This document shows, in pieces, positions 1 through 9,733 of a stretch of 57,621 nucleotides of DNA; within the stretch, counting starts at the first letter, position 1, and each line of letters opens with the position of its first letter. The translations under genes and the position numbers were made by a program. The stretch is from Rhodothermia bacterium (GTDB taxonomy: Bacteria > Bacteroidota > Rhodothermia > Rhodothermales > UBA2364): the NCBI GenBank assembly GCA_017303715.1, contig JAFLBZ010000029.1:1-57621 (forward strand), in the 5' to 3' direction. The notes under the pieces are model-generated. The model saw nothing but the letters and a program-made list of their open reading frames with translations, was not told the DNA's origin and did no database searches.

Positions 1-3000
1 TGCTGCCGGTGGCCGAGATGGTGAAGGTGAAAGTGTCGTCACTTGGATCACTGGAGGTACCATTGTCGTTACAGGTTGGGGTAACGGTGGGCGTATTGAT
101 GGCACAAACAGGAGCCGCAGCACAACTGCCCGGATCGCTCACGCTCGCGGTTTGGGTACAAGAAGATGTCGTAGCATCTGTCAGGGTCAAGGTATAAACC
201 GTTGTATTGCCTGCTGATCCGTTTTGTAAGCGGAAATTCGTCGCTGTGTTATACGTTCCCGATGTTGGCGTAAGTGTGCCGCTATTATTTACACTGGCAT
301 TGTATGTTGCCGCCGTATTGCTTCCCGATGCAGTAACCGAAAATGTGCGGTAATCATCGCTTGCATCGGCTGGTGTGCCATTGTTGTTACAAGCAGGCGT
401 AACGGTAAAGGCATTGATGGAACACGTTGAGGCGACGATAAAGCCAAAATCTACCGAGAGGTTGGAGCGGTTATCGGCAAACGCATCATTGTCATCATCG
501 GTAGCACTGCCTTTTCGGTCCACTTCGTTGGTGGGTTCTGCAAGCCCGGAGCCATCGCCGAGTGTAACCGGAGCGGATTTAACGCCCGTTCCGTTCACAA
601 TCGTCCCGTTGTCGTTGTTGTCGCCGTTTGAATCCGGATCCGCTTCTTCGCCTGCGGTAGAAGAGGTTTTGCCCGTCAGCGCAGATGGATTGATGGCTGA
701 AGACTGATCCGCTGGAATTTTCACCACATAATCGCCCGCATCAAGCGCGGTGAACAAGTACTTTCCATTGCTGTCGGTATTGGTGCTACTGACGAATGTT
801 TCAGTTCCGCCGGAAACGCTGTACAACTCGACCAACACACCTTCAATCCCCATTTCGCCCGCATCTGCCATACCATCTTGGTTGGTATCCATCCACACCA
901 AGTTCCCCAAACGATACCCCGGAATCATCGCTCCTGTCGGAATGGCAATCCCGACTTTGCGAGGCTCGGCGGTGTCGAGACGGGTGGTCGTTACACTTGG
1001 ATCCACGCCCGCATTGGTAGAGCGGTGCGCGATGGAGTTCCATGCCACTTTATCGAAAGGAGCGGTAACGGGAACTTGCATCGGCACGTTAAGGATAATT
1101 TCTTTTCCCGGCTCCCAGTGAGGCGCAGCGGTAAAGGGCACTTTAAGCCGGAAGCCTTTCACGGTCGTCCAATCGGTAACCGTAGTTGTCCAATCGTTGG
1201 TACAGCCTGTTTGCCACCCCGATTCGTTGGTGGAGTTGGACATTTCAGGGCGACAAGGATTGGTCGAGAAGGTATAAGCAATCTCGGCTCCAGGCAGGGC
1301 AAGCACCGACGTGGTATAAGCATCCGCAGCAGTTGGCGCACTCGTCATAAATGGCACCCAATCCGTTAAACGGGTTTGTGCGGTGAGGATTTCGGAAACG
1401 CCTGTATCGCCCACGAACGGAAACACGTCATACGCCACATAGTCTTTCAGGGCAAGGTTTCCGTAATTGATGAGCTTGATTTTGTAATCGAACGTGCCTC
1501 CGGGAACGGTTCTTGCAATACAAGGGAAACGGGTGTAGCTACCATCTAAGGTAGGGCAGAAGGCATCTGGAATAGCGGGCGTGCTGGCTGGATCGTCCAC
1601 ATTCGGCAACGAGGCATGACCGCGTATCCATTTCTCCGCACCCATTACCACAGCGGCGATGACGTTGAATGATGGTGTGTTATCCGTATGGCAAATTTGA
1701 TCGGTGGTGCTACCATCTCCATCAAAATCATTGGTATCCGTAAAATATCGTCCATAAGTACACTCTACAACAGGGTCAGTTGCTGTAACGTAGGTTCGAT
1801 TGATATAAGAGCCAATAGGTGTTCCAGGTTTAATTTTTGTTACAAAACGAAGGCGAACAACGTGATTGACCCTTGCAAGCGTACCAGCATTCGCCACGCC
1901 CGGTGCGCCGTTTATATCATACGAGCCAACAGGAGGCGTATTAGACCATGTCCAACGCAAAAGGGTTCGTCCTGTGCTGTTGTAATTATTCAGCACTTGC
2001 AGATTAGGAGAAGGTAAAGTGGCTGGGGTTGACGTATAACTTGACCAACGTACAAACTCTAATTCGGGTGGGAGAAAATCCATTGCAATAGGATTGGTTG
2101 CGGGTCCTGAAGCGCCATCGTTGGTAAAATTAATTTCCCATTCGATTTCGTCCCCTGGCTTAGTAGGCGTGCTGGTTGGATATTGATTTTTATAGGTCAA
2201 TATATTTGGCTTTGGTGCTTGAACCGTATGGGTAGCACACGCATTTTCAGTGGTGGCGTTTGTCCCTGAAATAGCAATGCAATTCTGGATAGTTGTGCCA
2301 GCAGGCGTACCCGCAGGAATATCTAAAAGAACAAAGTTTCCTTCTGTGTATCCTGCCAATGCCATCCCAAAATTGATGGGTAATTGATTGGGAGAAGCGG
2401 AGTTTCCATCATCAAAAAATATCCACCGAATATGGGTAACGCCTGTGGGGAAATCTGTTCCCACTACATAATCCTTGTAAAAAGGCTGGGCGGCACTTCC
2501 ATCTGGTGCGATATTGTCCTCAATCAGATTCCAACTGCCTTTATTATTGGTTGAATACTCTAATCTTGCCTTGGTGCCAGAGGTGGTATAATTGAAAAGT
2601 CCACGTCGGATTTGTTTCAGTCCATACCCCGCAGGAATGGCATCTTCCATGATGGGTTCCAAAATGGGCGTATTACTACCATTTACATTAAAATCAAAAT
2701 CATATTTGGCTTCTCCACCCGGAATAGCTGAACCAACCGAAGAAGCTACTTTATTGGGGTTTAAATCGGTAACAGCTGTTGCAAACCCATGCGTGGCATC
2801 GTCGCAGACATTTAATGCGCCACCGCCAGCCGAGTTGCCTGTAAAACAAACACTATTTGTTACATTAGACGAGGTGTTGAACGTTCCTGATGGATAATTT
2901 AGTGTGATATCTAAATAGTCTTGGTTATAATCGTTTGCCCGAAATGCCAATGGAAAACGTCCTGTTAAAGGACTGTTTGCACGTAGCCATGAGTCCAATA

Positions 3001-3745
3001 GATAGGTGGTTGGAAACGTCCATGTAATGGTATGTGCGCCAGTATCTACGGTACCGCCTGCGGCATCAACCACCGTAGCGCCAGCAGGATAAGTATCTAC
3101 AATCGTAATCGGTGCTGTGTCCACATTGCCATTGATTTGGCTGGCAAAAAGTTGAATCGAATATTTTACATTTGTACCAGTAGCAGGTGTGCCAGTCGGG
3201 ATTGATTTCTTTTTTTCCACCTCGTATTGTACCACAGGAGGGGTTGAACTCACATTGATCGTTACATCATCATTGATTGTGCCATTAGCTGGGGCTGTGG
3301 GGTCTGTAATCACCGAAACGCCTGGCACTACAATGCTTTGCCCTGCTGCACTCGGATCAATTTTATAGGTGATCAACACATCGCCAGAGTTTCCGTCGTT
3401 ATACGGGCTGCGTGTGATGGTTAAGGTGCGTGTTCCACTGTTATAACTGGCATTCGTACCGGGCGGTGTAGCAGCATAGATATACCCCAAATTGGTCGGG
3501 ACCACTGTTGTAATGGTCAAGTTACCACAGCCTGTGGTCAAACTCGAACACGAATAGCGATACCGTACTACGACCATAGCAGCAGGATCATAAGGGCCCG
3601 CATTGGGCAAATCCATACTGAATGTTTGCACGCCTGCAGGTTTAGGATCAAGACTGTTTTTCGCACAAAGACGGGAAGGTGTTAATACGAAGATGGAAAA
3701 CAACAATAAACAACATATCTGGAGAGATACTTTGGCTGACTTCAT
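1..3745 (-). CDS. Large secreted surface protein with DUF11-like and SdrD_B-like domains (partial, C-terminus outside window)
   Basis: Reading the minus strand from the ATG at 3745-3743 gives an open frame of at least 1248 codons with no stop before the window edge. It begins with a signal peptide (MKSAKVSLQICCLLLFSIFV...LCA). The first ~900 residues are Thr/Ser/Pro/Gly-rich beta-sandwich sequence typical of DUF11 repeats, for example WEINFTNDGASGPATNPIAM near residue 536. Residues ~945-1100 match an SdrD_B (Cna-B-like) domain, with LGNLVWMDTNQDGMADAGE and FGF near its end. From residue 1108 a tandem repeat starts (C-S/A-I-N-x-x-T-V-T-P-x-C-N-x-N-G-T), recurring with an exact period of 106 codons (C codons at 424 and 106). 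The protein is probably exported and cell-surface attached; large Bacteroidota proteins of this kind often end in a type IX secretion signal, but that end is not visible. It is transcribed away from the ECF sigma/kinase pair, which may control it (inference). Confidence 0.9.
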   Translation of the reverse strand, partial: MKSAKVSLQICCLLLFSIFVLTPSRLCAKNSLDPKPAGVQTFSMDLPNAGPYDPAAMVVVRYRYSCSSLTTGCGNLTITTVVPTNLGYIYAATPPGTNASYNSGTRTLTITRSPYNDGNSGDVLITYKIDPSAAGQSIVVPGVSVITDPTAPANGTINDDVTINVSSTPPVVQYEVEKKKSIPTGTPATGTNVKYSIQLFASQINGNVDTAPITIVDTYPAGATVVDAAGGTVDTGAHTITWTFPTTYLLDSWLRANSPLTGRFPLAFRANDYNQDYLDITLNYPSGTFNTSSNVTNSVCFTGNSAGGGALNVCDDATHGFATAVTDLNPNKVASSVGSAIPGGEAKYDFDFNVNGSNTPILEPIMEDAIPAGYGLKQIRRGLFNYTTSGTKARLEYSTNNKGSWNLIEDNIAPDGSAAQPFYKDYVVGTDFPTGVTHIRWIFFDDGNSASPNQLPINFGMALAGYTEGNFVLLDIPAGTPAGTTIQNCIAISGTNATTENACATHTVQAPKPNILTYKNQYPTSTPTKPGDEIEWEINFTNDGASGPATNPIAMDFLPPELEFVRWSSYTSTPATLPSPNLQVLNNYNSTGRTLLRWTWSNTPPVGSYDINGAPGVANAGTLARVNHVVRLRFVTKIKPGTPIGSYINRTYVTATDPVVECTYGRYFTDTNDFDGDGSTTDQICHTDNTPSFNVIAAVVMGAEKWIRGHASLPNVDDPASTPAIPDAFCPTLDGSYTRFPCIARTVPGGTFDYKIKLINYGNLALKDYVAYDVFPFVGDTGVSEILTAQTRLTDWVPFMTSAPTAADAYTTSVLALPGAEIAYTFSTNPCRPEMSNSTNESGWQTGCTNDWTTTVTDWTTVKGFRLKVPFTAAPHWEPGKEIILNVPMQVPVTAPFDKVAWNSIAHRSTNAGVDPSVTTTRLDTAEPRKVGIAIPTGAMIPGYRLGNLVWMDTNQDGMADAGEMGIEGVLVELYSVSGGTETFVSSTNTDSNGKYLFTALDAGDYVVKIPADQSSAINPSALTGKTSSTAGEEADPDSNGDNNDNGTIVNGTGVKSAPVTLGDGSGLAEPTNEVDRKGSATDDDNDAFADNRSNLSVDFGFIVASTCSINAFTVTPACNNNGTPADASDDYRTFSVTASGSNTAATYNASVNNSGTLTPTSGTYNTATNFRLQNGSAGNTTVYTLTLTDATTSSCTQTASVSDPGSCAAAPVCAINTPTVTPTCNDNGTSSDPSDDTFTFTISATGS

Positions 3746-3984
3746 AATCTGGGCTGGGTAGGTTGGACAAGAGAAATAATTCCATAGCCAAGCCCTCAAG
3801 CATTATGCCTTAAAAAACCACTTGTAAGAGTATAGTAAACAAGAAAAGAATATGACAAATAAATATTTGTGCTATTTAAGATGTTATTTTTTATGGATAT
3901 ATAAGTTGTATTTAAAAATATATTTATTAGGTGCGTCATCTTTATATTGGGATATACGATGCGTAAAACCAAAACATCAAAAAT

Positions 3985-4563
3985 ATGTCTCAAGTTGAAA
4001 TCACACAGCTATTACACCAAATTAATCAAGGGCACGATCACTTATGGCCCAGCCTGATGGAGCAAACCTATAGTGCTTTGTTAAATATTTCTCGGCGAGT
4101 CAGGGGGATAAAAGAAGACAAACGCCATCCTACCTTCGATACCTTCGCGGTACTTGGTGATGCCCTTGCCAGTTTGTATGACAGTAAACAGATTGTTTGG
4201 AAAGACCGCAAACATTTCTATTTGACGGTTGCGCAAGCCTGCCGCTATGTAATTACGGATTATGACCGCAGCAAGAACAGTCTTAAACGTGGCAAGGCAT
4301 TCAAACGGGTTTCGATTACGGAAGCAAAACAGGAAGCCATTTCTGATGCTGATACTATTTATGATCTGGCGACCTTGGATACTGCTTTGGATCTATTGGC
4401 GAAAGTGAATCAACGGGCTTGGGAAGGGGTTATGCTTCGTTTTTATATTGGATTAAAAGAAACTGAAATCGCAGAAATCCAACAAGTGAGTACCCGCACT
4501 GTTATTCGAGATTGGATTGCAGCTCGCGCTTTTATGTCCAGCATTCTTCAAGATCAAGTATAG
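3985..4563 (+). CDS. ECF-family RNA polymerase sigma factor (Sigma70_ECF type)
   Basis: A 192-residue protein with an ECF sigma layout. Region 2 is divergent (WPSLMEQTYSALLNISRRVR, then HPTFDTFAVLGDALASLYD). A region 4 helix-turn-helix lies at ~145-190: LLAKVNQRAWEGVMLRFYIG, then LKETEIAEIQQVSTRTVIRDW. The VSxRTVxRDW signature is typical of the Sigma70_ECF family (PF07638), whose genes often sit beside Ser/Thr kinases and lack a classical anti-sigma factor. The kinase gene begins only 9 nt after this stop, so the two are almost certainly co-transcribed. The 239-nt AT-rich region upstream is shared with the divergent surface-protein gene. That the kinase regulates this sigma factor is an inference from gene order. 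Confidence 0.9.
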   Translation: MSQVEITQLLHQINQGHDHLWPSLMEQTYSALLNISRRVRGIKEDKRHPTFDTFAVLGDALASLYDSKQIVWKDRKHFYLTVAQACRYVITDYDRSKNSLKRGKAFKRVSITEAKQEAISDADTIYDLATLDTALDLLAKVNQRAWEGVMLRFYIGLKETEIAEIQQVSTRTVIRDWIAARAFMSSILQDQV

Positions 4564-4572
4564 TCTCGTTTT

Positions 4573-7263
4573 ATGAACCATCCCCAACTTAATACCGTAA
4601 CGTGGGAACTTTTGTCCTCACACTTAGAAGCCCTACAAGCCCTTCCCCACGAAGAACAAACTGCCTATTTAGCCAAAATTAAGCAAGAAAGCCCTGACTT
4701 GCATGATTTAGTGAAAAAATTGGCCGCTGCCGATCTTGCATATGGGCATATTCTGGACGAAGCACAGCAATCTCTCGAAGGTGTACAGTTGATGGCGCAA
4801 GGGTCAAACTTGGAAGGGCAAACAATAGGGCGCTACCAGTTGGTGAAAAAAATTGGGGAAGGTGGTATGGGTGAGGTCTATTTAGGACAGAGAATAGATG
4901 ACTTTCAGCAAAAAGTGGCCATAAAAATCTTCCGTTATGCCTTTATCAACCCTCGGCTTTTACAGCGTTTCGAGAAAGAGCAACGCCTCTTGGCACGGTT
5001 GCAGCACCCCTCGATCGCAAACTTTATAGATGCCGGAATTGGTACGCAGGGGATTCCTTTTTTGGTGATGGAATATGTAAATGGAGAAGAGTTAAAAGCC
5101 TATGCCGAGAAGCACAATCCAAGTATAGAAACGCGCATCCAATGGGTGATCCAACTTTGCGAGGCACTTCAGTATTTGCACACCAATTTAGTGGTGCATC
5201 GAGATATTAAACCTAATAATATCTTGGTTTTAGCTAACGGGCAGATCAAGGTTTTAGATTTTGGCATTGCGAAAGTCTTAGAAGCCGTTGAAGACCAAGC
5301 CACCGAGACACAAACGCAGCCATTCCAATATGTCCTAACGCCGAATTATGCCAGTCCCGAACAGCTATGGGGCAATCCGGTTTCTGTTGTTTCGGATTTG
5401 TATAGTGTTGGAGTGGTATTGTATGAACTGCTTGTCGGAAAATCGCCTTACCAAGTCACCGGCAAAAACCTGATAGCGTTAGAAGCTGTTTTTAGTCAAG
5501 CACCTCAAACGCCCAGTGAAGCTCTCTCGAAAACAGAAAGGAAGGGGCTACCGACCATCCAAGATTTGGATACAATTATTCTTAAAACATTATCTTTTGA
5601 TCCAAAAGAGCGTTACCAAAGTGCTGCCTTATTGGCTGATGATTTACAGCGCTGGCTTAACCGAGAGCCTGTTACAGCAAAGCCGCAAACTTGGCAATAT
5701 AAGACCTCTCGGTTTATCGCACGCAACAAACGGTTGGTAATGATGGCCGTTTTGCTGATGGTAACATTAGTAGCGGGCCTCGTTCTGACGTTGTGGCAAT
5801 CCCATAAAGCCCAAGAAGCCTCCTCTAAAACAGACCGCGTATTGGCATTTTTAGAGCAGGTCTTGGTCGGGTATGATCCAACAAGCCCTAATCCTGTTGC
5901 GCAAGACAGCACATCGTCTCGGCAGTTGATTCAAAACAGTCTGCGCTACTTAAGGGTCTTACCGTCGGAAGATACCGAGGTTCGCATTCGGATTTTAAAC
6001 CTTCTTTCAGGGATTGCTTTTAGCCGTAGCGAAACCACTTTAGCCGATTCTTTAAACCAATTGGCACAAAAAACAAGCGCACAAGCGTTGCCAAGCCCTA
6101 CTGCGCAAGCAGACCTTTGGCTACAAACCGCCAAAATTAATTGGTTAAAACAAGAGTTTAAAGAAGGGCTTGTGGCAGTAGATCGGGGACTATCGCTAAC
6201 AGAATCGCAAAGCACGGATATTCAAAAACTGCGGCGAAATTTACTCAATATAAAGTTTCTGCTGAGCATGGAATTGGGGCGTGTAGAAGAGGGTAAAGCA
6301 AGTTTAGAAGCGGCCAATCGTATAACCACCTCTATTTTTGGTACACAGAGTTTGGAATATGCCCTACAGTCTGCACAGGTGGCGGCACTTGCTTCTTATC
6401 AAGATGACTTTATAACTGCAGTGACTGCTTTACAAAAAAGTATTGAAATATATAAGCGGCATCATCAAGAAGATCACTTTTTTGTCTCCTCTGCCTATAA
6501 TAATTTAAGCCTTGCGTTAAAAAAGGTTGGGCAAAAAGAAGCTGCCATTGTTGCTTTGGATAAAGCCACTCAAATATCTGAAAAACTATTTGGGTCAAAT
6601 CATAAAGAAGTGCTAATTTGTTACACGAATAAAGCCAGTACGTTATATGAGTTTGGGCGTTTAGAAGAAGCGGTGCTATTACTCAAGAAAGTGATGCCTT
6701 TAGCAGATCTTATTGGTGGAGAATTGCAACAAACTGTTTATTATAATCTGGCTTTCATGTTACATGATCAAGGTAAGATACAAGAAGCCAAACAATGGGC
6801 TTTGAAAACCTTGACACTTCGCGAGGCCATTTTCCCGCCTGATCATGTGGATATTTTACGAACGAAGTATGTGTTGGGAAGTCTTTTAGTAGAGTCTAAT
6901 CAATTGGAGGAAGCGGAACTGTATTTCCAACAAATCATTCAGGCAACAAAAGACAAGCAGCCTGTTAATACTCGGTATTTACGGGCTTTGGTTCAGCTTG
7001 CATGGATTCGTTTGGAGCAAAATCAACCCAAGGCTGCCGAAAAATATATTGCACAAGTAAAAAAGACCCAGCCAACAGAAGATACTGCCCCGAAGGTCGT
7101 TTTAGAACTACAAGCATTAGAAGGTGTACAATTGGCACAAAAAGGGCAAAGATCAGAAGGGAAGGCGATGTTTAAAGAAGCCCTGCGTAAACTAACGGCT
7201 ACTGAACCTAAAGACCTTGCATTAGAACGGATGTTGAAAAAGTGGCTGAACAAAATTCCATAA
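4573..7263 (+). CDS. Membrane serine/threonine protein kinase with C-terminal TPR repeats
   Basis: An 896-residue Hanks-type kinase. After an ~85-residue N-terminal region the kinase domain spans about residues 87-360. Visible motifs are the P-loop GEGGMGEV (95-102), VAIK with Lys118, HRDIKPNN (209-216), DFG (229-231) and the APE-equivalent SPEQ (261-264), so the kinase should be active. One membrane helix lies at ~388-408 (LVMMAVLLMVTLVAGLVLTL). The rest (~420-896) is predicted outside the cytoplasm and is rich in TPR-like helical repeats (FITAVTALQKSIEIYKR, AIVALDKATQISEKLFG, LEEAELYFQQIIQATKD). The gene follows the ECF sigma gene by 9 nt. A plausible model is that the TPR part senses an envelope signal and the kinase controls the sigma factor by phosphorylation. 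Such pairs are common in Rhodothermota, Planctomycetota and Acidobacteriota. Confidence 0.95.
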   Translation: MNHPQLNTVTWELLSSHLEALQALPHEEQTAYLAKIKQESPDLHDLVKKLAAADLAYGHILDEAQQSLEGVQLMAQGSNLEGQTIGRYQLVKKIGEGGMGEVYLGQRIDDFQQKVAIKIFRYAFINPRLLQRFEKEQRLLARLQHPSIANFIDAGIGTQGIPFLVMEYVNGEELKAYAEKHNPSIETRIQWVIQLCEALQYLHTNLVVHRDIKPNNILVLANGQIKVLDFGIAKVLEAVEDQATETQTQPFQYVLTPNYASPEQLWGNPVSVVSDLYSVGVVLYELLVGKSPYQVTGKNLIALEAVFSQAPQTPSEALSKTERKGLPTIQDLDTIILKTLSFDPKERYQSAALLADDLQRWLNREPVTAKPQTWQYKTSRFIARNKRLVMMAVLLMVTLVAGLVLTLWQSHKAQEASSKTDRVLAFLEQVLVGYDPTSPNPVAQDSTSSRQLIQNSLRYLRVLPSEDTEVRIRILNLLSGIAFSRSETTLADSLNQLAQKTSAQALPSPTAQADLWLQTAKINWLKQEFKEGLVAVDRGLSLTESQSTDIQKLRRNLLNIKFLLSMELGRVEEGKASLEAANRITTSIFGTQSLEYALQSAQVAALASYQDDFITAVTALQKSIEIYKRHHQEDHFFVSSAYNNLSLALKKVGQKEAAIVALDKATQISEKLFGSNHKEVLICYTNKASTLYEFGRLEEAVLLLKKVMPLADLIGGELQQTVYYNLAFMLHDQGKIQEAKQWALKTLTLREAIFPPDHVDILRTKYVLGSLLVESNQLEEAELYFQQIIQATKDKQPVNTRYLRALVQLAWIRLEQNQPKAAEKYIAQVKKTQPTEDTAPKVVLELQALEGVQLAQKGQRSEGKAMFKEALRKLTATEPKDLALERMLKKWLNKIP

Positions 7264-7441
7264 ACCATAAAGCCATAAAGCCGTAACCAGGGGTGTTTGG
7301 CGTAGCTTCTTGCTGACGGTGTTCACACGATGATTTCTCCTTTTGGGATTGTAATGGCCTGCAGAGAGGAGCCACGTCGTATCTTGGATAGACGTATTGG
7401 TTCACTTATGAGGGAATATACCTAATAACCCTAAGTGGGGC

Positions 7442-8536
7442 TTAACTTGTCAGCGGAATAGGTGGTGGCATTTGTGTGAACAAATTTGCCAATTCCGATA
7501 CTTTTTCGGCGGCTTCCCACCCTGTCATTCCTTGTCGCCAGACCAAGGAAGAAGGTTTTAGTTGCCCCGATACCACTTGTTGCTGCAACGTATTCAGGTC
7601 GTATGGACCAGCAGGTTGTCCATTTACGGCCACATGAAAACTGACATTCGGTACTGGAGGTGGTACTGAAGTGGTCGTGGGTTGTTGGAAAGCTTGCCCC
7701 ATTTGATTCGCCATTTGCCAACCGACGCCGGCCCCGAAGGCTCCGCCTGCCAATCCTCCGGGTTGATTTGCCATGTCGGGGATGCTGTTTGCGGTCTGGA
7801 ACTGCATATAGGCATTAAGGTTGCCCACCACGCCCATACTCGTTCGTTTGTCTAAGACCTCTTCCACTTCCGGTGGAAGCGAAATATTTTCAACCAACAT
7901 CTTGGTGAGTTTAAGGCCATATTGTTCGTATTCGGGAGCAAGGCGTTGCGTCAAAAATTCCCCCAGTTGGTCATAGTTTCCGGCCATGTCTAAGACGGGA
8001 ATTTTGACGGTTCCAATGAGGTTGGTAAAGCGCGACACCACGATATTACGAAGTTGGTTGGTAATTTCCTCCGTTCCGAAGTTTGCATCGGTTCCTACAA
8101 CTTCTGTCAGAAACTTCGCCGGATCGTTAATCCGCATGGCATAGGTTCCAAACGCCCGCAGTCTTACCGGCCCAAACTCTGGATCACGCACCATAACCGG
8201 ATTCTGGGTTCCCCATTTTAGTTCGGTAAATTGCCGTGTGGTCACAAAGTAAACCTCGGCCTTAAAAGGGCTTTCAAAGCCATATTTCCAGCCTTGCAAG
8301 GTAGAGAGGACTGGTAGGTTTTTGGTCTCCAAGGTAAAGGTTCCCGGTGCAAAAACGTCGGCCAATTTGCCTTCGTTTATAAATACAGCGGCTTGTCCTT
8401 CACGCACGATGAGTTTTGCCCCGTACTTAATTTCGTTGTTGTGACGGTCGAACCGAAACACCATTGTGTCTCGTGTATCATCCATCCACTCGATTATGTC
8501 TATAAATTCGCCAGAGATTCGACCCCAAAGTGACAT
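7442..8536 (-). CDS. SPFH (band 7)-domain protein with C-terminal GYF_2 domain
   Basis: A 364-residue protein without a signal peptide. Residues ~25-240 form an SPFH-type domain: KLIVREGQAAVFINEGK, the FAPGTFTLETKNLPVLSTL segment, LRAFGTYAMRINDPAKFL, then an amphipathic segment with PPEVEEVLDKRTSMGVVG. A Gly/Ala/Gln-rich linker (~255-300) leads to a GYF_2 domain (~300-355; VSFHVAVNGQPAGPYDLNTL, GQLKPSSLVWRQGMTGW). Close relatives are often annotated as 'virion core protein-like' or YdjI-like. SPFH proteins oligomerise at membranes, and GYF_2 domains are thought to mediate protein contacts. It is a single-gene unit divergent from the hydrolase at 8837. The exact role is unknown. Confidence 0.9.
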   Translation of the reverse strand: MSLWGRISGEFIDIIEWMDDTRDTMVFRFDRHNNEIKYGAKLIVREGQAAVFINEGKLADVFAPGTFTLETKNLPVLSTLQGWKYGFESPFKAEVYFVTTRQFTELKWGTQNPVMVRDPEFGPVRLRAFGTYAMRINDPAKFLTEVVGTDANFGTEEITNQLRNIVVSRFTNLIGTVKIPVLDMAGNYDQLGEFLTQRLAPEYEQYGLKLTKMLVENISLPPEVEEVLDKRTSMGVVGNLNAYMQFQTANSIPDMANQPGGLAGGAFGAGVGWQMANQMGQAFQQPTTTSVPPPVPNVSFHVAVNGQPAGPYDLNTLQQQVVSGQLKPSSLVWRQGMTGWEAAEKVSELANLFTQMPPPIPLTS

Positions 8537-8836
8537 GGCATACTCCTTTATATAGGTGGTTTGAGCAACGGTTTAACGAATATACTGCGTAACTACGTAC
8601 CTTCCAATACTTTCTTCCATGTGCCACGCCTAATCTTGCTCTTTCCCTACAAGCTACCCTTGAAATCCCTACAAGAAATTACAAGATAAGGGTATTTCCA
8701 ATGGTGCAAAGTCCCATTAGGTTTAGTTTGTCACGAATACCAAGCAAGATTTACGGATGGTATTCGTTTTTTATTAGGTCTTAAGGGCAATTTTCGGATT
8801 GGAAAACGCCCAAATTGATTAACGAATTGTGCTTTT
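8537..8836. other. 300-nt divergent intergenic region with structured leader
   Basis: No ORF here looks real. The region must hold the promoters of the SPFH gene (-) and the hydrolase gene (+). It contains an inverted repeat TACCCTT (8655-8661) / AAGGGTA (8688-8694) and then a strong plus-strand terminator-like hairpin (8733-8772), listed separately. Together these suggest a structured leader or a small RNA read toward the hydrolase. Confidence 0.5.
8733..8772 (+). terminator. Intrinsic terminator-like hairpin upstream of the hydrolase gene
   Basis: ACGAATACC (8733-8741) pairs perfectly with GGTATTCGT (8759-8767) around a 17-nt loop and is followed by a T-run to 8772. It sits 64 nt before the hydrolase start and is oriented with that gene, yet no plus-strand gene lies immediately upstream. 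It is therefore either an attenuator in the hydrolase leader or the end of a short non-coding RNA. Confidence 0.6.
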
Positions 8837-9664
8837 ATGCAACCTTATCGCTTTCCACTAAGACATAAAGGGTCTTATGAGTACTGGGATGAAGGACCAG
8901 AAGATGCAACCGCCCTTTTGTTTCTTCATGGCATGTTAGGAGACATCCGAAACTGGCAAGACAATGTATTGCCTTTCACGACAGTGGGTTATCGGGTTAT
9001 TGCCCCCATTCTCCCTTGCTACCAACTGCCTCTGCGCCAAACCCATATTACAGGTTTAGTAGCTTGGGTTCACGACTTTCTTGCCGCAATTGGTTTGCCA
9101 AAGAAATTAATCTTGGTGGGCAATTCGCTGGGCGGCCAAGTGGCTATGTTTTATAGCCGTAACTACCCAAACCACACTGCGGGAATGGTGCTTTCCGGCT
9201 CGGCTGGGATTCGGGAACTGGCCATGAAGAGCGAGTTCTTCCGCCGTAACGACGACGACTTCTTGCGTATGCACGCCGGATTTACGTTCCACGATGCAGA
9301 AAAACACGTTACGCCTGAATTGATGGCAGAGATGAAGGGGATTATCACGAACCGCGAACAGGCCCTTCGTCTAATTGCGATGGGGCGATCTTCCAAGAAC
9401 GATACCGTTTGCCCATTCTTGGCACGCCTCGATGTGCCCACGCTTTTGCTTTGGGGTGAACAAGACCGCCTTACGCAGCCTGATGTAGCCGAAGAACTTC
9501 ACCAGCATCTACCCAATTCTACGTTGCATTTTATTCCAGAATGTGGCCATGCGCCCATGATAGAACAGCCAGAGCGCTTTAATGAAGCCTTATTGATGTG
9601 GCTAAGGGAACAATTTCCGGTTGAATACACACAAAAGGCTGACGAGGAAGTCTTTGCGGTTTGA
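8837..9664 (+). CDS. Alpha/beta-fold hydrolase
   Basis: A 275-residue cytoplasmic protein. The alpha/beta-hydrolase features are in order: oxyanion-hole strand LLFLHGMLGD, nucleophile elbow GNSLGG (Ser in LVGNSLGGQVAMFYSRNYP), the acid in LLLWGEQDRLTQP, and the catalytic His in ECGHAPMIEQPERF. The length and the cap after SGSAGI resemble MhpC/YugF-type esterases and C-C hydrolases; the substrate cannot be read from the sequence. It is a monocistronic unit with a clear terminator 26 nt after the stop and a possible attenuator in its leader. Confidence 0.92.
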   Translation: MQPYRFPLRHKGSYEYWDEGPEDATALLFLHGMLGDIRNWQDNVLPFTTVGYRVIAPILPCYQLPLRQTHITGLVAWVHDFLAAIGLPKKLILVGNSLGGQVAMFYSRNYPNHTAGMVLSGSAGIRELAMKSEFFRRNDDDFLRMHAGFTFHDAEKHVTPELMAEMKGIITNREQALRLIAMGRSSKNDTVCPFLARLDVPTLLLWGEQDRLTQPDVAEELHQHLPNSTLHFIPECGHAPMIEQPERFNEALLMWLREQFPVEYTQKADEEVFAV

Positions 9665-9689
9665 CGTTCAACCAACCTTTTATAAAAAT

Positions 9690-9716
9690 GCCGGAACCAC
9701 TTGCTCCGGCTTTTTT
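9690..9716 (+). terminator. Intrinsic terminator between convergent genes
   Basis: GCCGGA (9690-9695) pairs with TCCGGC (9705-9710) and is followed by six T (9711-9716). On the minus strand the same hairpin is followed by ATTTTTAT, so it may also end the convergent thioredoxin-domain gene that stops at 9734. Confidence 0.8.
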
Positions 9717-9733
9717 GTTCATCGGTATTCAAT

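Noticed and set aside
375-1369. Several plus-strand open frames of 60-160 codons over the first 2 kb
   Set aside because: They are shadows of the minus-strand surface-protein frame, which is open for 1248 codons with a signal peptide and recognisable domains.
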